Source: Pseudomonadota bacterium (GTDB lineage Bacteria > Pseudomonadota > Gammaproteobacteria > Steroidobacterales > Steroidobacteraceae). Taken from it: a stretch of DNA of 9,114 nt. Shown one piece after another: positions 1-5,773 of the stretch. Location: assembly GCA_021820785.1 (NCBI GenBank), contig JAKADE010000086.1, positions 1 to 9,114 of the forward strand, written 5' to 3'. Below the pieces are notes generated by a model. That model ran no database searches. It saw only the letters and a program-made list of their open reading frames with translations, and was not told the origin of the DNA. A program made the translations under genes and the position numbers. Position 1 is the first letter of the stretch; every line of letters begins with the position of its first letter.

Positions 1-35
1 GCATCGTGACGGGACTCCAATCGGATCAATCGCCT

Positions 36-49
36 CCCCGGATCCGGGG
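36..49. repeat. 14-bp perfect palindrome
   Basis: CCCCGGATCCGGGG reads the same on both strands. As RNA it could form a 5-bp stem with a GATC loop. No T-run follows on either strand, so a terminator is not well supported. It could be a protein-binding site, or chance in GC-rich DNA. Confidence 0.4.
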
Positions 50-112
50 CAGGGGAAAATTACGGGTTTTCGGCGCTCCTGCCAAGCGGAATTGCGACGA
101 GATATGGTGAAA

Positions 113-142
113 TAGCGCTGGAACGCCCCACCCCATGCGCTA
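113..142. repeat. Imperfect inverted repeat (possible hairpin)
   Basis: TAGCGCTGG at 113-121 pairs with CCA at 133-135 and GCGCTA at 137-142, giving a 9-bp stem with one bulged T and an 11-base loop. Its role is unknown: it could be the 3' hairpin of an upstream transcript or a regulatory structure. No T-run follows. Confidence 0.3.
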
Positions 143-151
143 TGCTCGCCG

Positions 152-180
152 CGTGCACGATCTGCACGTATGGATATAAC
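152..180 (+). promoter_or_regulatory. Putative promoter with palindromic site, c-di-GMP gene
   Basis: TATAAC at 175-180 matches the sigma-70 -10 consensus at 5 of 6 positions. The place where a -35 box would lie shows no good match to TTGACA. Instead an inverted repeat, CGTGCA-N5-TGCACG (152-168), covers it. This suggests a promoter that depends on, or is blocked by, a DNA-binding regulator. Predicted transcription would start near 187, leaving a leader of about 45 bases before the ATG at 233. Confidence 0.35.
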
Positions 181-232
181 CAATAAGTCGCGGAGCAGTG
201 TGGAAGCGGCCGCCCGAGGGAAGCTGAGCTGA

Positions 233-2533
233 ATGTCGATCTTCTGGGCCCTCTGCCTCCTGCTGGCGCTGCTCGCCGCGGTCGTGCTCGTGCTGCGCTC
301 GGAACGCCTGCGGCATCGCGAGCGGCGCACGCTCGAGTCCCTGGCGCGCCAGATCGAACGCCTTCCACCCGAACGACCGACGCTGAGCGTGCCCGATGCG
401 CCCCAGGCCCCTGCGGCGGTCGGTGAACTGGTCGAGGCATTGAACCGCCTGCTCGGCGCTGCGGCGCCGCGCCCCGGACGGACGGCAGAGCACGGTGAGT
501 TCATGGCGCTCGCCGAGCGGCTGCCGCAAGCCGTGCTCGTGCAGCGCGAGACCATCGTGTACGCCAATCGGGCGCTGGCGCGGCTGTTGGGCGTCACGCC
601 TCGGGAGCTGATCGGGCGGACGCTCGCGGAACTGGTGACCCCCGAGTACGCCGAGCTCGTCGCCGAGAACGCGCGCCGACGCCTCGCCGGCCAGGCGGGC
701 GCGGAGTGCTTCGAAGTCGATCTGGCCGGCGCCGACGGGGCGGTGCGCATCGAGCTGCTGGTCGCAGCCCTCGACTATGACGGTCCGGCGCTGCTGATGA
801 CCGGCACGGAGGTGCTCCCGGAGCAGGGCGCCGCCGTGGTGCACGCGGCGGACGGCATGCCCGACGGCGGACAGCTCGCCGCGCTCGACCTGCTCACCGA
901 GGCGGTCGTGGCGACGGACCGGGCCGGGGACATCATGTACTTGAACGCGGCCGCGGCGCGGCTGATCTCGGTGCCCCAGGACCAGGCGCTCGGGCGTACC
1001 CTGGGCGAGGTCGTGAACCTGATCGAGGAGGGGGACCGGCGGCTGATCAGCGAGCCGGTCCGCCAGGCGCTCGGCAGCGGCATCGCCGTCAATCTCGGCC
1101 GCCGCGCACTGCTCGTGGCGCGCAACGACGGCAGCGAGCGCTCGATCGAGCTGTCGGCCTCCCCGATCCGCGCCCCCGGCGGGCGCTTGAGCGGGGCGCT
1201 GGTGCTGCTGCACGACGTCTCGGAACTGCGCGGCATCGCGCGGCAGATGTCCTACCAGGCGACCCATGATGCGCTCACCGGGCTGGTCAACCGGCCGGAG
1301 TTCGAGCGGCGGCTGCAGGAAGCGGCCGAGAGCGGGCACCGCGGCGACGGCCAGCACGTGCTGTGCTGTCTCGATCTGGACCGCTTCAAGGTCGTCAACG
1401 ACACCAGTGGCCACGTGGCCGGCGACGGGGTGTTGCGGGAAGTGGCGAAGGTGCTGCGCGATGCGGTGCGCGACAGCGATACGGTGGCGCGGCTCGGCGG
1501 TGACGAGTTCGGCATGCTGCTGATCGGCTGTCCGCTCGAGAAGGCGCGCCAGATCGCCGACGATGTGTGCCGTGCCGTGGCCGATCACCGTTTCGTGTGG
1601 CGCGACAAGATCTTCAATCTCGGCGTTTCGGTCGGTCTGGTGGAGATTTCGCGCGAGAGCGGTGCGCCCGAGGAACTGCTGGTCGCAGCCGACTCGGCCT
1701 GTTACGTCGCGAAGAAGCGCGGCTCTGGACGCGTGGCGGTGTACTCGGCGCACGATGAGGCGCTCGCCCGTCACAGCGGGGAGATCCAGTGGCTGCAGCG
1801 CCTGCAGGCGTCGCTGCGCGAGAACAGCTTCCAGCTGTACCAGCAGCCGATCGTGCCGGCCTACGGCGATGATCCGGGCGGACCGGCAATGGAGGTGTTC
1901 GTGCGGCTCAACGAGGACGAGGGCGAGAGCATCTCCTCCTCGGAGTTCGTGCGCGCCGCGGAGCGCTATCGGCTGATGGGTATGGTCGACCGCTGGGTCG
2001 TACAGACCACGCTCGCGGCGCTCGGGCGCGGCGCGTTGCAGATCCCGTCGCGCCGCTGCGTGGCGATCAACGTGTCCGGACAGACGCTGGGCGATCCGGA
2101 CTTTCTCGAGTTCGTCGTCGAGTGCCTGGATGGCACCGGGGTGACACCTTCACAGGTGTGTTTCGAGTTGAGCGAATCCTCGGTGGTGGCCAATCTCGAG
2201 CACGCCCGGCGCTTCGTCGGGGTGCTGCACGGCATGGGCTGCCGCTTCGCGCTCGATGACTTCGGTTCCGGCGTCGGTTCGTTCTCCAACCTGCGCACCC
2301 TGCCGATGGATTACCTGAAGATCGACGGTTCGTTCATGCGCAACCTGGCGCGCGACTCGGTCAACCAGGCGATGGTCACGGCGATGATTGAGCTGGCGCG
2401 CAAGCTGAACTTCAAGGTGATCGCCGAGCAGGTCGAGGACAGCGCGGCGCTCGAGGTGGCCCGCCGCATGGGCATCGACTACATGCAAGGATACGCCATC
2501 GCGCGTCCGAAGCCGCTGCCGCTGGCGGCCTGA
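233..2533 (+). CDS. Membrane-anchored PAS-PAS-GGDEF-EAL protein (c-di-GMP cyclase/phosphodiesterase)
   Basis: This 766-residue protein should make and/or degrade the second messenger cyclic di-GMP at the inner membrane. Residues 2-21 form one hydrophobic membrane segment followed by basic residues. PAS-like sensor domains lie at about 92-200 and 215-330. The cyclase domain (about 340-505) has an intact GGDEF at 422-426 and the RxxD inhibitory site at R413-D416, five residues before it. The phosphodiesterase domain (about 515-760) has EVF (554-556) in place of EAL. It keeps the usual metal and catalytic residues: E554, N613, E645, D675-D676, K696, E732 and Q752. Both activities are therefore plausible. 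The start is firm at its 5' limit because an in-frame TGA (230-232) directly precedes the ATG; GAGGGA at 216-221 is a somewhat distant ribosome site. The gene stands alone and converges on msrB. The physiological output and the PAS ligand cannot be read from the sequence. Confidence 0.95.
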   Translation: MSIFWALCLLLALLAAVVLVLRSERLRHRERRTLESLARQIERLPPERPTLSVPDAPQAPAAVGELVEALNRLLGAAAPRPGRTAEHGEFMALAERLPQAVLVQRETIVYANRALARLLGVTPRELIGRTLAELVTPEYAELVAENARRRLAGQAGAECFEVDLAGADGAVRIELLVAALDYDGPALLMTGTEVLPEQGAAVVHAADGMPDGGQLAALDLLTEAVVATDRAGDIMYLNAAAARLISVPQDQALGRTLGEVVNLIEEGDRRLISEPVRQALGSGIAVNLGRRALLVARNDGSERSIELSASPIRAPGGRLSGALVLLHDVSELRGIARQMSYQATHDALTGLVNRPEFERRLQEAAESGHRGDGQHVLCCLDLDRFKVVNDTSGHVAGDGVLREVAKVLRDAVRDSDTVARLGGDEFGMLLIGCPLEKARQIADDVCRAVADHRFVWRDKIFNLGVSVGLVEISRESGAPEELLVAADSACYVAKKRGSGRVAVYSAHDEALARHSGEIQWLQRLQASLRENSFQLYQQPIVPAYGDDPGGPAMEVFVRLNEDEGESISSSEFVRAAERYRLMGMVDRWVVQTTLAALGRGALQIPSRRCVAINVSGQTLGDPDFLEFVVECLDGTGVTPSQVCFELSESSVVANLEHARRFVGVLHGMGCRFALDDFGSGVGSFSNLRTLPMDYLKIDGSFMRNLARDSVNQAMVTAMIELARKLNFKVIAEQVEDSAALEVARRMGIDYMQGYAIARPKPLPLAA

Positions 2534-2539
2534 GCCGTC

Positions 2540-2944
2540 TCAGCGCGGCTCGAATCTGAGCGCTGCACCGTTGATGCAGTAACGCTGTCCAGTCGGCTTC
2601 GGTCCATCCGCGAACACGTGTCCGAGATGTCCGCCGCAGCGGGCGCAGTGCACTTCGGTGCGGCGCATCAGCAGGCCGCGGTCCTCGCGTGTGCCGAGCG
2701 CGTCCGGCAGCGGCGCGAAGAAACTCGGCCAACCCGTGCCGCTTTCAAACTTCGTTTCCGAGGAAAACAACTCCTGGGCGCAGCCGGCGCAGACGAACAC
2801 TCCGTTGCGGTGTTCGGAATTCAGATCGCTGGTGCCGGAGCGCTCGGTCCCGTGTTTGCGCAGGATCCGGTACTGTTCCGGAGTCAGCGTCCGTCGCCAC
2901 TCCTCGTCGGTTTTATTCACTGGAAATTGTTCTGTGGATCGCAC
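2540..2944 (-). CDS. msrB: Peptide-methionine (R)-S-oxide reductase MsrB
   Basis: MsrB reduces the R form of methionine sulfoxide in oxidised proteins, normally using thioredoxin, as a repair enzyme in the cytoplasm. The 134-residue product has the whole family pattern: a KTDEEW start region, GTERSGT at 32-38, GWPSF at 71-75, the zinc cysteines C52, C55, C100 and C103, HLGHVF at 106-111, and the catalytic cysteine C123 in RYCINGAAL. The position just before GWPSF that often holds the resolving cysteine is Thr70, and no cysteine other than these five exists. I place the start at GTG 2944 because GAGGT (complement of 2951-2955) sits six bases upstream. A second GTG at codon 9 would give a more typical N-terminus but lacks a clear ribosome site. 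The gene ends six bases from the convergent c-di-GMP gene, with no room for a separate terminator. Confidence 0.96.
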   Translation of the reverse strand: MRSTEQFPVNKTDEEWRRTLTPEQYRILRKHGTERSGTSDLNSEHRNGVFVCAGCAQELFSSETKFESGTGWPSFFAPLPDALGTREDRGLLMRRTEVHCARCGGHLGHVFADGPKPTGQRYCINGAALRFEPR

Positions 2945-2950
2945 GGGTGG

Positions 2951-2955
2951 ACCTC
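2951..2955 (-). promoter_or_regulatory. msrB ribosome binding site
   Basis: The complement reads GAGGT, six bases before the GTG at 2944. It decides the start in favour of this GTG over the in-frame GTG eight codons later. Confidence 0.6.
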
Positions 2956-2964
2956 GGGCGCCGT

Positions 2965-2999
2965 ATTATCAAGCAAGGTCAACAGTAACAGTCTGTTAC
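2965..2999 (-). promoter_or_regulatory. Putative msrB promoter with a 15-base palindromic operator
   Basis: On the minus strand GATAAT (complement of 2965-2970) is a 5-of-6 match to the -10 box and would start a transcript near 2958, about 14 bases before the msrB GTG. No good -35 box lies at 16-18 bases. A TTGACC is present, but only 6 bases from the -10. At 2985-2999 the plus strand reads GTAACAGTCTGTTAC, two exact 6-base arms around GTC, over the expected -35 position. This looks like a binding site for a dimeric regulator. I do not recognise the motif as belonging to a known factor. Confidence 0.4.
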
Positions 3000-3066
3000 C
3001 GGTTCGTCGAGCATCGCGCGCCGCGGCCGAGTCGTTGACGCAAATGCAACGAATCCAGGAGGCGCA

Positions 3067-3198
3067 TTGCGGCTTGCGCATCAATCGGTTACCGCATGTA
3101 TCGTCGCGCTGAGCCGGCATCTGTTGGCGCAGGCCCACATTAATGTGTCGCGCCGGCTGCCAATTGTCCGGTGCAACTTCGTGGCGACCGTGGTATGA
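3067..3198 (+). CDS. Possible 43-codon small ORF with TTG start
   Basis: A perfect AGGAGG at 3057-3062 is followed four bases later by TTG, opening 43 codons to a TGA at 3196-3198. The peptide begins as LRLAHQSVTACIVALSRH and is basic overall with a short hydrophobic patch. I recognise no family. The strong ribosome site is the only real support; the spacing is short, TTG is a weak start, and no promoter with a good -10 precedes it. It could be a leader peptide for the gene at 3248, or not a gene at all. Confidence 0.15.
   Translation: MRLAHQSVTACIVALSRHLLAQAHINVSRRLPIVRCNFVATVV
3136..3147. repeat. 12-bp perfect palindrome
   Basis: CACATTAATGTG is identical on both strands. It lies about 100 bases before the small gene at 3248, in an AT-richer patch, and could be an operator. 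A chance palindrome cannot be excluded. Confidence 0.3.
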
Positions 3199-3247
3199 AG
3201 AGCGTCCATTTCCATACGAGAACGAGCGGCAGGGAGGCCCAGAGCCT

Positions 3248-3547
3248 ATGCAGCTTGCCCGTCTATGGTGTGAACATCTCGCCGCAGGCTGTCCCAGCGA
3301 ACTCGCCGGAGTCGAGATCGCGGGCAGCGACGCGCGTGCTCTGGATGCAGAGATTTCCGCCTGCGTCAGTGCGCTGATCTGCCGCTCGATGACGGTCGAT
3401 GAGCGCATCGAGCGGCGTCTGGCGGACATCCGTCAGGCGCTGATCGGCAAACAGGCGGAAGCCGATGCGCCGGTGGCGGCCTACTGTGAACGGTTGAACC
3501 GGCTGGTGAGTGCAGTGCTCACCCAATCGCGCGCCGGCCAGGCCTGA
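3248..3547 (+). CDS. Small hypothetical protein, 99 residues
   Basis: I do not recognise this protein. It is soluble-looking and probably mainly helical: no signal peptide or membrane segment is visible, and residues around 40-70 are rich in Arg, Glu, Asp and Leu (for example DERIERRLADIRQALIG). Four cysteines (8, 15, 39 and 45, plus one near 79) are scattered rather than set in a metal-binding pair. I chose ATG 3248 because GGGAGG at 3232-3237 sits ten bases upstream. An in-frame ATG at 3143 would add 35 residues but has no ribosome site and the extra part looks non-coding. The gene is followed after 15 bases by a strong hairpin that it shares with the convergent hppA. That well-placed ribosome site and terminator argue it is real. 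Its function cannot be inferred, as its neighbours face away. Confidence 0.6.
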   Translation: MQLARLWCEHLAAGCPSELAGVEIAGSDARALDAEISACVSALICRSMTVDERIERRLADIRQALIGKQAEADAPVAAYCERLNRLVSAVLTQSRAGQA

Positions 3548-3562
3548 GATGCCTTGCGGAGC

Positions 3563-3595
3563 GTGACTGCGGCCGCCGGCGGCGGCCGCAGTCAC
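3563..3595. terminator. Bidirectional hairpin between convergent genes
   Basis: A perfect 15-bp inverted repeat pairs 3563-3577 with 3581-3595 around a GGC loop. It lies 15 bases after the small gene's stop and 16 bases after the hppA stop on the other strand, which suits a shared terminator. Neither side has a T-run, so it is not a textbook intrinsic terminator; it may act as a 3' stability barrier or pause with other factors. Confidence 0.7.
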
Positions 3596-3611
3596 CGTGT
3601 CCGCGCTTGTC

Positions 3612-5672
3612 TCAGAGCAGCGGGATCATCAGCAGCGCAACGATGTTGATGATCTTAATCAACGGGTTGATCGCAGGACCCGCCGTATCCTTGTACGGAT
3701 CACCGACCGTGTCGCCGGTCACCGCGGCCTTGTGCGCCTCGGAGCCCTTGCCGCCGAAGTTGCCTTCTTCGATGTACTTCTTGGCATTGTCCCAGGCACC
3801 GCCGCCGGTCGTCATCGACACCGCGACGAACAGTCCGGTGACGATGGTGCCGATCAGCAGTCCGCCGAGCGCCTTGATGCCGGCCCCGGGGCCCATGAGG
3901 TAGTTCATCACCACCACCAGCACCACCGGCACCAGGATCGGCAGCAGCGAGGGAATGATCATCTCGCGGATCGCCGCGCGGGTCAGCAGGTCGACGGCGC
4001 GCGAGTAGTCGGGCTTGGCGCTGCCGTCCATGATGCCCTTGATCTCGCGGAACTGCCGGCGCACCTCATTCACCACCGCCCCGGCGGCGCGGCCGACGGC
4101 CTCCATCGCCAGCGCACCGAACAGGTACGGCACCAGGCCGCCGATGAACAGGCCGATGATGACCGCTGGATCGGACAGCGAGAAGGCGACCAGCTTGCCG
4201 GCGGCCTGCAGGTTGTGGGTGTAATCGGCGAACAGCACCAGCGCGGCGAGCGCGGCCGAGCCGATCGCATAGCCCTTGGTGACCGCCTTAGTGGTGTTGC
4301 CGACCGCATCGAGCGGGTCGGTGATGTCACGCACCTGCTTTGGCAGTCCGGCCATCTCGGCGATGCCGCCGGCGTTGTCGGTGATCGGTCCATAAGCATC
4401 CAGCGCGACGATCATGCCGGTCATCGAGAGCATCGCGGTGGCGGCGACGGCGATGCCGTAGAGGCCCGCGCCATGGACTTCACCGAGCCGGTACGAGCCC
4501 CAGATCGCCAGGCACACGGCAATCACCGGCAGCGCGGTCGACTTCATCGACACGCCGAGGCCGGCGATGATGTTGGTGGCATGTCCGGTCTGCGAGGCTG
4601 CCGCAACTTTGCGCACCGGGCTGTACTCGGTGGCCGTGTAGTACTCGGTGATCACGATCAGCGCGGCGGTGAGCGCCAGCCCGATCAGCGCGCAGCCGAA
4701 CAGCGCCATGCCTTCCTCGGGCATCAGCGCGTGGGTGATGAAGTAGAACCCGATCGCCGAGACGATGCCGGAGACCGCCACGCCCTTGTAGAGCGCGTTC
4801 ATGATCTTGCCGCCTTCGCGCGTCGAGACGAAGAACGTGCCGATGATCGAGGAGACGATCGACATCGCCCCGAGCGCCAGCGGGTAGACGGCGGCAGTGA
4901 AGGCCGAACCGTTGCCGTGCCCGCCGAACAGCAGCCCGCCGAGCAGCATGGTGGCGACGACTGTGACGGCGTACGTCTCGAACAGATCGGCCGCCATGCC
5001 CGCGCAGTCCCCGACGTTATCGCCGACGTTGTCGGCGATCACCGCGGGATTGCGCGGATCGTCTTCCGGAATGCCCGCTTCGACCTTGCCGACCAGGTCC
5101 GCGCCGACATCCGCGCCCTTGGTGAAGATCCCGCCGCCGAGCCGGGCGAAGATCGAGATCAGCGAGCCGCCGAAGGCGAGACCCACGAGGGCGTGCAGCG
5201 CCTCGGCCTGGCCGATCATGTGGCGCAGGACGGCAAAATATCCGGCCACTCCGAGCAGGCCGAGCCCGACGACCAGCATGCCGGTGATCGAACCGCCGCG
5301 AAACGCCACGGCCAGCGCGGCATTCAGTCCGCGCGAGGCGGCTTCTGCGGTGCGTACGTTGGCGCGTACGGCGATGCTCATGCCAATGTAGCCGGCGGCG
5401 CCGGACAGCAGCGCGCCGATGGCGAACCCGCCTGCAGTCGGCCAGCCGAGAAAGAACCCGAGAATGAGGAAGACCACGATCCCGACCAGCAGGATGGTGC
5501 TGTACTGGCGCTTCAGGTACGCCTTGGCCCCGGCCTGCACGGCCGCGGCAATCTCCTGCATGCGGGCATTGCCCGCTGGCAGGCGCAGAATCGCCGTCGT
5601 CGAAATTGCGCCGTAGAGCACGGCGAGTACACCGGCGGCGATCGCCGCCCAAAGCCACATATTCGGACTCAT
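3612..5672 (-). CDS. hppA: Membrane-bound proton-translocating pyrophosphatase (K+-independent type)
   Basis: HppA hydrolyses pyrophosphate and uses the energy to pump protons across the inner membrane. The 686-residue length and the string of hydrophobic helices from residue 5 to the C-terminus fit the bacterial family (about 16 membrane segments). The signature parts are present: the substrate loop [11 protein letters not shown] at 188-198, the acidic [19 protein letters not shown] at 214-232, and [17 protein letters not shown] at 653-669. GNTTKA at 458-463 carries lysine (K462), with threonine at 465. In this family that marks potassium-independent proton pumps, whereas potassium-dependent members have alanine. 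The ATG at 5672 is preceded by AGGGGGAG (complement of 5681-5688) at good spacing. It lies 101 bases after pfp on the same strand and is likely cotranscribed with it. Proton rather than sodium transport is an inference from the lysine signature. Confidence 0.97.
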   Translation of the reverse strand: MSPNMWLWAAIAAGVLAVLYGAISTTAILRLPAGNARMQEIAAAVQAGAKAYLKRQYSTILLVGIVVFLILGFFLGWPTAGGFAIGALLSGAAGYIGMSIAVRANVRTAEAASRGLNAALAVAFRGGSITGMLVVGLGLLGVAGYFAVLRHMIGQAEALHALVGLAFGGSLISIFARLGGGIFTKGADVGADLVGKVEAGIPEDDPRNPAVIADNVGDNVGDCAGMAADLFETYAVTVVATMLLGGLLFGGHGNGSAFTAAVYPLALGAMSIVSSIIGTFFVSTREGGKIMNALYKGVAVSGIVSAIGFYFITHALMPEEGMALFGCALIGLALTAALIVITEYYTATEYSPVRKVAAASQTGHATNIIAGLGVSMKSTALPVIAVCLAIWGSYRLGEVHGAGLYGIAVAATAMLSMTGMIVALDAYGPITDNAGGIAEMAGLPKQVRDITDPLDAVGNTTKAVTKGYAIGSAALAALVLFADYTHNLQAAGKLVAFSLSDPAVIIGLFIGGLVPYLFGALAMEAVGRAAGAVVNEVRRQFREIKGIMDGSAKPDYSRAVDLLTRAAIREMIIPSLLPILVPVVLVVVMNYLMGPGAGIKALGGLLIGTIVTGLFVAVSMTTGGGAWDNAKKYIEEGNFGGKGSEAHKAAVTGDTVGDPYKDTAGPAINPLIKIINIVALLMIPLL

Positions 5673-5726
5673 CAGTCGCTCTCCCCCTGGATTTCACTCC
5701 ACAACGGCCGCGAAACACCGGACGCG

Positions 5727-5748
5727 GGCTGCCCGGCTCGCGGCAGCC
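5727..5748. repeat. Hairpin in the pfp-hppA gap
   Basis: GGCTGCC at 5727-5733 pairs exactly with GGCAGCC at 5742-5748 across an 8-base loop. No T-run follows on the minus strand. Within a probable operon this could be a processing or attenuation hairpin that sets the ratio of pfp to hppA message. Confidence 0.4.
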
Positions 5749-5773
5749 GTGCAGCCGCAGGACTCGAGAACTG

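Larger units (their letters stand above)
1..232. other. Upstream intergenic/leader region of the c-di-GMP gene
   Basis: No gene can be assigned here. Two plus-strand frames are open from the left edge (to a TAG at 113-115 and a TGA at 108-110), but both translations look non-coding and I do not call them. A minus-strand ATG at 4-2 is preceded by GGAG (complement of 14-17), so a divergent gene could begin at the left edge; only one codon is visible. The stretch holds three inverted repeats: a 14-base palindrome at 36-49, a bulged hairpin at 113-142, and CGTGCA-N5-TGCACG at 152-168. The last lies just before a TATAAC box. It is less GC-rich than the coding DNA, which fits a regulatory leader. 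Confidence 0.6.
2945..3247. other. Intergenic region between msrB and the small gene
   Basis: These 303 bases separate divergent genes and are poorer in G+C than their surroundings. They hold the msrB ribosome site, -10 box and palindrome. They also contain a TTGACG (3035-3040) with no partner -10, an isolated AGGAGG (3057-3062), a 12-base palindrome (3136-3147), and the GGGAGG ribosome site at 3232-3237. I see no tRNA, no riboswitch I recognise and no convincing promoter for the rightward gene. A weak candidate is GTGCAA (3171-3176) with TATGAA (3194-3199), 17 bases apart. Confidence 0.5.

Noticed and set aside
1..115. Tail of an upstream gene in one of the two open plus-strand frames
   Set aside because: The translations look non-coding and the stretch includes palindromes and AT-richer DNA typical of an intergenic region.
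1..232. A c-di-GMP (GEMM) riboswitch before the cyclase gene
   Set aside because: I could not find the conserved core sequence or the paired helices; only generic inverted repeats are present.
140..1774. A 544-codon open frame on the minus strand opposite the c-di-GMP gene
   Set aside because: Low-complexity His/Arg/Gln-rich translation without motifs; the plus-strand frame has clear PAS and GGDEF domains.
2618..3112. A 164-codon plus-strand frame over msrB and the intergenic region
   Set aside because: Mostly antisense to msrB; no ribosome site and no family resemblance.
3143..3247. A 35-residue N-terminal extension of the small gene from ATG 3143
   Set aside because: No ribosome site, start inside a palindrome, and atypical composition; ATG 3248 has GGGAGG upstream.
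5343..5372. Repeated CGTACG words in hppA
   Set aside because: A local coincidence inside well-conserved coding sequence, explained by similar Arg-Thr and Val-Arg codons.
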